DNA from: CAYULW01 sp964445815
GTDB lineage: Bacteria > Bacteroidota > Bacteroidia > Flavobacteriales_E > Vicingaceae
Assembly: GCA_964445815.1 (NCBI GenBank)
Contig: CAYULW010000017.1
Span: forward strand, 1 to 8,275
Direction: 5' to 3'
DNA: 8,275 nt
The translations under genes and the position numbers were made by a program. The notes under the pieces are model-generated. The model saw only the letters and a list, made by a program, of their open reading frames with translations, made no database searches and was not told the DNA's origin. Shown here piece after piece: positions 1 to 5,921 of this stretch. How positions within the stretch are numbered: position 1 is the first letter of the stretch; every line of letters begins with the position of its first letter.

Positions 1-444
1 GCTGCCTGTGGTGGCAATAGTAAGCAAGAAGAAGAAAGACTAAAAAGAAAAGCGGAGTTTGAGAAAAAGGTAGCAGAAGAATCTAAAGTTCCTGCTTCTG
101 AACGCATCACTTTAGATAACAAAGGAGTTGGCTCTATTAAAAATGTAGAATTGGCTGCCATAGACGAAGAAATGGTAACACGAGGGAGAGAGTTATTCAA
201 AACCAACTGTAGTGCTTGTCATAAGGTAGACAAACGTTTTATTGGTCCTTCTCCTAAAGGCATTATGAAACGAAGAAGCCCTGAATGGATTATGAATATG
301 ATTTTGGATCCGCAGCTTATGGTGGAGCAAGACCGATGTGCAAAGGATTTATTAGTAGAATTTAACGGTGCCGCCATGGCCAATCAGAACATGACGGAAG
401 AACAAGCAAGAGATATCTTGGAATACTTCAGAACCCTTGATTAA
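1..444 (+). CDS. c-type cytochrome lipoprotein of the nos cluster (5' end cut by the window)
   Basis: This is the C-terminal part of a small monohaem cytochrome c, a likely electron carrier to NosZ. The frame is open from base 1, and 147 residues are visible. The visible start reads AACGG, which looks like the end of a lipoprotein signal peptide with the lipidated Cys at visible residue 3. A highly charged Lys/Glu-rich segment (about 8-28) follows, probably a helical tether. The haem motif CSACH is at visible residues 70-74. A MANQNM segment (126-131) near the C-terminus can supply the axial Met, with M126 the better candidate. There is an extra Cys at 113. The in-frame TTG at 151 is not the real start, because coding sequence with the lipobox and tether continues upstream of it. 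The fasciclin gene starts 34 bases downstream, consistent with one transcript. The cytochrome c family is secure; electron donation to NosZ is inferred from position. Confidence 0.88.
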   Translation, partial: AACGGNSKQEEERLKRKAEFEKKVAEESKVPASERITLDNKGVGSIKNVELAAIDEEMVTRGRELFKTNCSACHKVDKRFIGPSPKGIMKRRSPEWIMNMILDPQLMVEQDRCAKDLLVEFNGAAMANQNMTEEQARDILEYFRTLD

Positions 445-478
445 GAGTCAATAAATAATTAAACATAAACAAGTAATC

Positions 479-1051
479 ATGAAACGATTGAAAATAATGG
501 CATTTGCTGTATTAGGCTTACTGATAGCAAGTGCTTGTAATAATGCAAATCCTCCTCAAGAGACAAATGTATCAACAGAGTCTGCTACTGATGCAAATAA
601 AACAGCAGGTCAAGCATTTGTACAAGATGATGTATCAAATCCAAACATTTTGCAAATCGCTGTAAAATCAGAGGATCACTCAACTTTAGTTGCTGCTGTA
701 CAGGCTGCAGACCTAGAAAATGCTTTAGTGAATGCAGGACCGTTAATGGTGTTTGCTCCGGTGAATGAAGCATTTGATAAATTGCCCGCCGGAACGGTAG
801 AAACTTTACTTAAGCCTGAAAACAAAGATGATTTGGCGAACATTTTAAAATTTCATGTAACTCCCGGGAATTATGATAAAGAGTTTTTGAAAAATTTCAA
901 GAAGTTAGGACAAGCGAATGACCAAAATGTGGCAGTTGAGGTAAAAGGAGATGATGTATATGTAGGTGGAGCCAAAATTGTGGCAAGTGTAAAAGCAAGT
1001 AATGGAATTATTCATGTGGTGGATGCGGTAATGCTTCCCCCGAGTGAATAG
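479..1051 (+). CDS. Fasciclin (FAS1) domain lipoprotein
   Basis: The product is a 190-residue exported protein with one FAS1 domain. Residues 1-19 form a lipoprotein signal peptide (basic MKRLK start, hydrophobic core, IASAC box with Cys20). A low-complexity Asn/Thr/Ser/Glu-rich linker runs to about residue 50. The FAS1 fold covers about 53-187: the H1-type motif FAPVNEAFDKLP at 92-103, a central LKFHVTPG at 123-130, and the H2-type motif NGIIHVVDAVMLP at 175-187. FAS1 domains generally mediate adhesion or protein contacts and have no known catalytic role. Lying between a cytochrome gene and nosZ (24 bases before nosZ), it may help organise NosZ or its electron donor at a membrane surface, but nothing in the sequence proves this. 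An in-frame ATG at 497 is a weaker start because it would remove the basic N-terminus of the signal peptide. Confidence 0.92.
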   Translation: MKRLKIMAFAVLGLLIASACNNANPPQETNVSTESATDANKTAGQAFVQDDVSNPNILQIAVKSEDHSTLVAAVQAADLENALVNAGPLMVFAPVNEAFDKLPAGTVETLLKPENKDDLANILKFHVTPGNYDKEFLKNFKKLGQANDQNVAVEVKGDDVYVGGAKIVASVKASNGIIHVVDAVMLPPSE

Positions 1052-1061
1052 GTAAATAGTA

Positions 1062-1081
1062 TAAAACGTTTAAAAATGAAA
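1062..1081 (+). promoter_or_regulatory. A-rich translation initiation region of nosZ
   Basis: The leader and first codons of nosZ form an A-rich block with no Shine-Dalgarno sequence, as is common in Bacteroidota. The same 20-base block, with one mismatch, surrounds the start of the NosL-barrel gene at 4478-4497. This supports the chosen start at 1076. A functional role for the shared sequence is inference. Confidence 0.35.
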
Positions 1082-3040
1082 ACAAATCAGATAAAGATAG
1101 GTACTGCAATAGTTGCTTCACTCATAATGGCAAGCTGCGGTAATCAAGAAAACGGAGGTGCTCAAAAGAAGGGAGCATTAAACAGTAACATTGCTGAAAA
1201 AGTATACATTGCTCCCGGAGAACGGGATGAGCAATATGGATTTTTATCCGGAGGTTATAGTGGGAACTTAACCGTTTACGGTTTACCATCAGGCAGAATG
1301 TTTAAAGAGATTCCTGTCTTCTCTCAATTCCCCACTTCAGGATATGGGTATTCTGAAGAAACCAAGCCCATGTTAAATACTTCTTTTGGCTTTGTGCCAT
1401 GGGATGATTTACATCACCCTGATATTTCTCAAACCAATGGAGAGCTTGATGGAAGATGGATTTTTGTAAATGGTAACAATACGCCTCGTATTGCTCGAAT
1501 CAGTTTGAGCACTTTTGAAACAGAAGAGATCATGGAAATACCCAATAGTGCAGGTAACCATAGCTCTTCATTCATTACTGAAAATACAGAATATGTGGTA
1601 GCGGGAACTCGTTTCTCAGTGCCTGTGCCTCAAAGAGACATGCCGATTAATGAATACAAAAGTAATTTTAAAGGAGCCTTGACTTTTATTGAGGTAGAAC
1701 CTGAGCATGGTCACTTGGACATAAAATTTCAACTCTTAATGCCCGGATTTAATTATGACCTGTCTCATCCCGGTAGAGACAAATCTCATGGATGGTTCTT
1801 CTTTTCTACCTATAATACTGAAGAGGCAAGTACCTTATTAGAAGTCAATGCTTCACAAAATGACAAGGATTTTATTGCCGCAGTAAATTGGAAGAAAATA
1901 GAAGCGTATGTGAATGGCGGAGGAGGTACTAAAATGCCTGCCAAATATGCGCACAACGTGTATGATGAATCTACTCACATGGCAACTTCAACCATTAAAA
2001 ATGAGGTGTTGACGGTAAATCCGTCTGAAGTTCCGGGAGCAATTTATTTGCTGCCTACTCCTAAATCACCTCACGGTTGTGATGTAGACCCAACGGGACA
2101 ATACATTATTGGTAGTGGAAAATTATCTGCTGACCTTACCGTTCACTCTTTCGACAAAATGTTAGCCGCAATAGAAGGTAAAAAGTTTGATGGAGAAGCG
2201 TATGGTATTCCTATCTTGAAGTTTGAGGATGTAATGGCAGGTCAGGTGAAAAGCGGTGGTTTAGGACCATTGCATACAGAATTTGATGGTAAAGGAAATG
2301 CATATACCACTTTCTTTATCTCTTCTGAAGTAGTAAAGTGGAAATTAGGCACTTGGGAAGTCATCGACAGACAACCTACTTTCTACTCAGTAGGACACTT
2401 AATGATCCCCGGTGGTAACTCTAGAAAACCTCATGGTAAATACTTAGTTGCTATGAATAAAATTACCAAGGACCGTTATTTGCCAACAGGACCGGAGATG
2501 GAGCATTCTGCACAGATTTATGACATTTCAGGTGAGAAAATGCAGTTGCTCTATGACTTCCCAACTCATGGTGAACCGCACTACGCAGCAGGTTGTAATG
2601 CAGATTTGCTAGTCAACAACTCTAAAAAAATCTATAGATTAGATGAAAACAATCACCCTTATGCAATTAAAAACCCTTCTGATGCCAAAGTAGAAAGAAA
2701 TGGTAATGAGGTACACATCTACATGTCTACCATTAGAAGTCACTTTACACCTGATAATATAGAAGGCATTAAAGTGGGAGATAAAGTGTATTTCCACATT
2801 ACCAATCACGAGCAAGATTTTGATGTGCCACACGGTTTCTCTATGATTGGTCAGGGAACTTCAGAAATATTGATCATGCCCGGACAAACCAAGACTTCTT
2901 TATGGGAGCCTAAACGTGTAGGAGTTTGGCCATTCTATTGTACAGATTTCTGTTCTGCCTTACACCAAGAAATGCAGGGGTATGTTCGAGTGTCTCCTGC
3001 TAATTCCAACCTAGAATTAAGTTGGTCGCTAGGCGAATAA
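1076..3040 (+). CDS. nosZ: Nitrous oxide reductase, clade II type, predicted lipoprotein
   Basis: NosZ is the copper enzyme that reduces N2O to N2, the last step of denitrification. The 654 residues are full length for the family. The N-terminus is a Sec-type signal peptide ending in MASC with Cys21, so the enzyme may be lipid-anchored; there is no twin-arginine motif, which fits clade II. The beta-propeller carries the CuZ histidines: H113 and H114 (DDLHHP), H162 (AGNHSS), H333 (KSPHG), H400 (GPLHTEF), H441 (SVGHLM) and H502 (GEPHYA). The C-terminal cupredoxin domain (about 540-640) carries the CuA site: H586 in DVPHGF, then CTDFCSALHQEM with C622, C626, H630 and M633. An Asp stands where clade I enzymes usually have an aromatic residue in the Cys loop; this is the usual clade II form as I know it. 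No frameshift or missing ligand is seen. The enzyme should be active if supplied with copper and electrons. Confidence 0.98.
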   Translation: MKTNQIKIGTAIVASLIMASCGNQENGGAQKKGALNSNIAEKVYIAPGERDEQYGFLSGGYSGNLTVYGLPSGRMFKEIPVFSQFPTSGYGYSEETKPMLNTSFGFVPWDDLHHPDISQTNGELDGRWIFVNGNNTPRIARISLSTFETEEIMEIPNSAGNHSSSFITENTEYVVAGTRFSVPVPQRDMPINEYKSNFKGALTFIEVEPEHGHLDIKFQLLMPGFNYDLSHPGRDKSHGWFFFSTYNTEEASTLLEVNASQNDKDFIAAVNWKKIEAYVNGGGGTKMPAKYAHNVYDESTHMATSTIKNEVLTVNPSEVPGAIYLLPTPKSPHGCDVDPTGQYIIGSGKLSADLTVHSFDKMLAAIEGKKFDGEAYGIPILKFEDVMAGQVKSGGLGPLHTEFDGKGNAYTTFFISSEVVKWKLGTWEVIDRQPTFYSVGHLMIPGGNSRKPHGKYLVAMNKITKDRYLPTGPEMEHSAQIYDISGEKMQLLYDFPTHGEPHYAAGCNADLLVNNSKKIYRLDENNHPYAIKNPSDAKVERNGNEVHIYMSTIRSHFTPDNIEGIKVGDKVYFHITNHEQDFDVPHGFSMIGQGTSEILIMPGQTKTSLWEPKRVGVWPFYCTDFCSALHQEMQGYVRVSPANSNLELSWSLGE

Positions 3041-3055
3041 ATTAAATGAAATATG

Positions 3056-3095
3056 GGAGGTGTTAAAATGGGTGAAATCATCCATTTTAGCCTCC
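3056..3095 (+). terminator. Strong stem-loop directly after nosZ (terminator, attenuator or processing hairpin)
   Basis: The left arm (3056-3074) pairs with the right arm (3079-3095). Five GC-rich pairs lie at the base (GGAGG with CCTCC), then a two-base bulge at 3061-3062, then twelve further pairs including two G-U pairs, closing a four-base AAAT loop. Only a weak T-rich stretch follows (TTATT), then CCCC and an A-rich leader, so it is not a textbook intrinsic terminator. It lies 15 bases after the nosZ stop and 22 bases before the next ATG. It could partly end transcription after nosZ or protect the 3' end of a nosZ message, giving more NosZ than accessory proteins. The structure is read directly from the sequence; the function is inferred. 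Confidence 0.7.
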
Positions 3096-3117
3096 TTATT
3101 CCCCAAAAACAAAAACG

Positions 3118-3735
3118 ATGAAAAAGGCGAGTATAATTATGATCATAGGTTCTGTATTGATCTTGGGCTTGTTTGTTTTTCCAATGTGGAACATACGCTT
3201 AGGAGCTCCTCAATACCCTGAACCTTTGGGCATAGATATTTACATCAATGGCCTCAAAGGACAAAGTGAGTTTGACATTCAAAACATTGATGGATTAAAC
3301 CACTACATTGGAATGAAAACTTTGCCTAAACCCAAAGACATGTGGGAGTTTTCAGTATTTCCAATGGTGACCATTTTCATGTCTGCTTTAGGAATTGTTC
3401 TAGGTCTTCTTGGATTACTGAAAAATATTTCACCCAATTGGTTTCTATTTTGGTTTATTCTGATGAGTATACTAGGGGTATTAGGAGTATATGATTTTAG
3501 CCAATGGTTGGTTGATTATGGAACTGATTTAGACCCTAATGCGATTATGAAGCTGGTGAATCCTGATGGAACACCCATGAAGTACAATCCACCACTATTT
3601 GGACATAAAAAGCTACTCAATTTTGATGCCTACTCTTACCCTAGATTAGGAGGTATACTCTTATGGTTAGGCATGATGTGTACGCTTTTGGCCTTTTGGA
3701 TGGGTAGAAAATCATTGAAAAGCACAAACAATTAG
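3118..3735 (+). CDS. Four-helix membrane protein, possible NosB
   Basis: This 205-residue integral membrane protein has four predicted transmembrane helices at about 5-22, 79-101, 107-125 and 177-196. Two sizeable loops, about 23-78 and 126-176, should face the periplasm. The first holds a PMWNIRLGAPQYPEPLGIDIY segment (22-42) and NHYIGMK (61-67), which look like conserved family motifs with possible metal-ligand residues (His62, Met66). The second loop has a further His at 163. Clade II nos clusters typically carry a membrane protein gene called nosB just after nosZ. Position, size and topology fit that, but I cannot confirm homology by eye, so no symbol is given. It sits 77 bases after nosZ, beyond the stem-loop, and 4 bases before nosL, so it is probably co-expressed with the copper genes. 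The role is unknown; it could assist copper transfer or maturation. Confidence 0.8.
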   Translation: MKKASIIMIIGSVLILGLFVFPMWNIRLGAPQYPEPLGIDIYINGLKGQSEFDIQNIDGLNHYIGMKTLPKPKDMWEFSVFPMVTIFMSALGIVLGLLGLLKNISPNWFLFWFILMSILGVLGVYDFSQWLVDYGTDLDPNAIMKLVNPDGTPMKYNPPLFGHKKLLNFDAYSYPRLGGILLWLGMMCTLLAFWMGRKSLKSTNN

Positions 3736-3739
3736 TCTT

Positions 3740-4180
3740 ATGAATATTGCAAGGAATCTTGGGTTTTTCTCTTTACTCTTTGTCATGAGTTTCTGCTCTT
3801 GTAGTAAAAGTCCGCAACCCATAGTGTATGGAAAAGATGCTTGTCACTATTGTCAGATGACTATAGTAGACAAGATTCATGGAGCTGAGATCGTAACTGA
3901 CAAGGGCAAGGTGTACAAATTTGATGCAGCAGAATGCTTGATCCGTTATCAAAATGATTTGGAAATTACAGAAGGCTATCTATTGTTGACGAATCACTTT
4001 GAAACACCCGAAGCATTTATTCCTATGGAAGAAGCTACTTTTCTAATCAGTGAAAATCTGCCTAGCCCAATGGGAGCGTTTTTAACTGCTTTTAAAACAG
4101 AAGAAAAAGCGAAGGAACTTAAAAGTGAAAAGGATGGAGAGCTATACAATTGGGAAGAATTGCAACAAAAACTTAATTAG
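3740..4180 (+). CDS. nosL: NosL copper-binding lipoprotein
   Basis: NosL is an outward-facing Cu(I)-binding lipoprotein that helps build the copper centres of NosZ. The 146 residues begin with a signal peptide ending in FCSC (lipid Cys most likely C21; C19 is a second nearby Cys). The metal motif CHYCQM gives C35, C38 and M40, and the conserved Cys of the FDAAECL segment is C66. The SPMGAF segment (109-114, M111) and the C-terminal YNWEEL (136-141) are also typical of the family. Length matches single-domain NosL. The gene lies 4 bases after the membrane-protein gene and 6 bases before the cupin gene, in a tight operon. A second NosL domain is encoded at 4492, and the two proteins share the SPMGA and WEEL regions closely, so they are paralogues. 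Confidence 0.94.
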   Translation: MNIARNLGFFSLLFVMSFCSCSKSPQPIVYGKDACHYCQMTIVDKIHGAEIVTDKGKVYKFDAAECLIRYQNDLEITEGYLLLTNHFETPEAFIPMEEATFLISENLPSPMGAFLTAFKTEEKAKELKSEKDGELYNWEELQQKLN

Positions 4181-4186
4181 TAAACA

Positions 4187-4480
4187 ATGCACACGATAAT
4201 AGATACGATTAACTTAACAGACTACAAAGACTTAAAAATTAGCAAGCTTGTAGATGTAGCTGCCACTCAGGTAATGAAAGTAACTATGGAGAAAGGAGCT
4301 CATTTTCCGAAACATCATTCTAAAACCGATGTCACCTTGATAGTATTGGAAGGCAAAATATCCTTCTACATCAACGAACAAGAATTTCCGCTAAAAAAAC
4401 ATCAAGTGTTCCAATTTCCCAAGGATGAAGAACACTATGTGACCGCTTATGAAAACAGTAAGTTTTTATTAATCAAGTAA
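4187..4480 (+). CDS. Small single-domain cupin protein
   Basis: This 97-residue protein has a single cupin barrel and no signal peptide, so it is probably cytoplasmic. The first cupin motif is seen as KGAHFPKHHSKTD with H43 and H44, ending in VLEG (53-56). The usual glutamate is replaced or shifted (D48 is nearest). The second motif is FPKDEEHYVT with P78 and H83. These histidines could bind a metal, but the incomplete motif leaves that open. It sits between two nosL-type genes, 6 bases after the first and 11 bases before the second, so it is part of the operon. Possible roles are a cytoplasmic metal or small-molecule sensor or a metal-binding helper; none can be chosen from sequence alone. 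The fold is well supported, the function is unknown. Confidence 0.82.
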   Translation: MHTIIDTINLTDYKDLKISKLVDVAATQVMKVTMEKGAHFPKHHSKTDVTLIVLEGKISFYINEQEFPLKKHQVFQFPKDEEHYVTAYENSKFLLIK

Positions 4481-4497
4481 AACGATTAAAAATGAAA
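4478..4497 (+). promoter_or_regulatory. A-rich translation initiation region of the NosL-barrel gene
   Basis: This block is identical in 19 of 20 bases to the nosZ initiation region at 1062-1081, with both start codons at the same place in the block. It overlaps the stop codon of the cupin gene. It may give matched translation of the two genes, or may only reflect a preferred A-rich start context. Confidence 0.35.
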
Positions 4498-5919
4498 CGA
4501 ATAGAAAAAATCTTCTTGCTTATCTGCATCTTTTGCACAGCAAGCCTCAGCGCTCAAATTAATGAACAATGCAAGCGTTGTAACATGAACATTAAAGATC
4601 AGTTGCACAAAGCCTCAGCATTGGAAGAGGGAACTTCCATTGAATTTGATGCCATAGAATGCTTAGTGAATTACCTCAAAACAGCCAATATTGAAACACT
4701 TACAGCATTAAAAGTGGCTGATTATAATAACGGAGCATACATTACTGCTGAAACAGCTTACTACTTAAAAACGAAGGCTATTCCAAGTCCGATGGGGGCA
4801 TATCTCTCAGCTTTTAGCAGTAAAGAAGAAGCAGTGAAAATGCAGCAGAAAAAAGGCGGTGAGGTGTACTCATGGGAAGAGCTTCGTGAGCGATTCAAAA
4901 ATTCCGATTTTGGAGCCTTAGACCACCACCACCATCACAACAGACCTGATGCACATGCCCCAATAGGCGTAATGGGAGACCATTTGCACCACAAAGGAGG
5001 ATTCATGGTTTCTTTGAGATACATGCACATGACTATGGAGGGAAACATGAGCGGAAGCTCAACCATAAACGATGAAGCCATTTATAGCGATTATATGGTG
5101 GCTCCACAAGAGATGAACATGCAAATGTATATGTTGGGAATCATGTATGCTCCTTCTGATCGTTTAACCTTAATGTTAATGCAGAACTACATTCAAAATG
5201 ATATGGATCTGACTTCTCGCATGAGAATGGGAGGAATGATGATGAATGGTCAAATGATGGGAGGTATGATGATGGAAAGAGACTTTTCTACTCAATCAAG
5301 TGGTCTCGGTGATATGAGAATTGGAGCTTTATATGGTCTGTTAGCTAACGACAAACAGTCTTTGCACCTCAATTCTCAAGTGAATATTCCTGTAGGTAGT
5401 ATTGATCAAAGGGGTGCTACTCCTATGAACAATGATGCGAAATTGCCTTATCGCATGCAGTTGGGTAGTGGTACGTTTGATTATACCCTTGGTGCTACTT
5501 ATAAGCGTAATTATACAACTATTTCTCTAGGCTCTCAACTCATGGGAACACTAAGAACGGGAGAAAACAGTGAGGGCTACCGATTTGGTAATCAAGTGGC
5601 CTTGAACGTTTGGGGAGCCTATAAAGTGAATGCAAATGTGAGTATTTCAGGCCGCTTACAGGGAGTGGTTGAAGGAAAAATAGAGGGTGCTGATGATGAG
5701 CTAAACCCTAAGATGATAACAGCAGCTAATACTGCTAATTATGGCAATGAAGGGATTCGCTCATTTGTGGGATTGAATGTTTCTTTTGCAGAAGGCTCTT
5801 TATTACACAAGTTTAGATTAGGTGCTGAAGTAGGTGCTCCCTTTTATGAGAATTACAATGGGATTCAAATGGATGAAGGCATGAGTATCAATGGTGGAAT
5901 AAAATATAATATTTTGTAA
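4492..5919 (+). CDS. NosL domain fused to a His/Met-rich predicted outer-membrane beta-barrel
   Basis: The 475-residue product has three parts. Residues 1-21 are a signal peptide ending SLSAQ, without a lipobox. Residues 22-135 are a NosL domain: CKRCNM (C27, C30, M32), FDAIECL (C57), SPMGAYL (M101) and YSWEEL (126-131). A linker follows with a run of five histidines (145-149) and more His at 155, 164, 166 and 167. Residues 155-475 form a region with alternating hydrophobic strands, resembling transporter-like barrels that I recall from other bacteria by their APIGVMGDH and YAPSDRLTLM motifs. Residues 161-261 hold 25 methionines, including two MGGMMM blocks. The C-terminus ends in KYNIL rather than a final aromatic. 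Likely role: binding or passing copper at the outer membrane for NosZ assembly. The NosL domain is secure; the barrel and its membrane location are predictions. It lies 2 bases before nosD. Confidence 0.88.
   Translation: MKRIEKIFLLICIFCTASLSAQINEQCKRCNMNIKDQLHKASALEEGTSIEFDAIECLVNYLKTANIETLTALKVADYNNGAYITAETAYYLKTKAIPSPMGAYLSAFSSKEEAVKMQQKKGGEVYSWEELRERFKNSDFGALDHHHHHNRPDAHAPIGVMGDHLHHKGGFMVSLRYMHMTMEGNMSGSSTINDEAIYSDYMVAPQEMNMQMYMLGIMYAPSDRLTLMLMQNYIQNDMDLTSRMRMGGMMMNGQMMGGMMMERDFSTQSSGLGDMRIGALYGLLANDKQSLHLNSQVNIPVGSIDQRGATPMNNDAKLPYRMQLGSGTFDYTLGATYKRNYTTISLGSQLMGTLRTGENSEGYRFGNQVALNVWGAYKVNANVSISGRLQGVVEGKIEGADDELNPKMITAANTANYGNEGIRSFVGLNVSFAEGSLLHKFRLGAEVGAPFYENYNGIQMDEGMSINGGIKYNIL
5227..5274 (+). 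repeat. Two-copy direct repeat encoding MGGMMM
   Basis: An 18-base unit at 5227-5244 recurs at 5257-5274 with one mismatch, a 30-base (ten-codon) period. Each copy encodes MGGMMM (residues 246-251 and 256-261) of the NosL-barrel protein. It looks like a small in-frame duplication that enlarged a methionine-rich, potentially Cu(I)-binding loop. Confidence 0.8.
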
Positions 5920-5921
5920 GG

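Noticed and set aside
151..153. TTG as the start of the cytochrome gene
   Set aside because: The frame is open to base 1 and encodes a lipobox remnant and a charged tether upstream, so the gene is simply cut by the window edge.
437..451. FNR/CRP-like inverted repeat TTGA-N7-TCAA at the end of the cytochrome gene
   Set aside because: The spacing is one base longer than the usual TTGA-N6-TCAA, and it overlaps the coding end inside an apparent operon. A chance match in AT-rich DNA is likely.
585..773. Minus-strand open frame of 62 codons
   Set aside because: It lies wholly inside the fasciclin gene and has no recognisable domain or signal; it is a shadow frame.
1064..1071. Palindrome AAACGTTT before nosZ as an operator
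   Set aside because: It is only eight bases long, sits next to the start codon, and is not preserved in the matching block at 4478, where one base differs.
2639..2833. Minus-strand open frame of 64 codons within nosZ
   Set aside because: It is opposite the conserved CuA-domain coding sequence, with no independent evidence.
5221..5280. ATG-rich tract as a cluster of alternative starts or a CRISPR-like repeat
   Set aside because: It is in frame within a continuous gene and explained by methionine codons; there are no spacers or further repeat copies.
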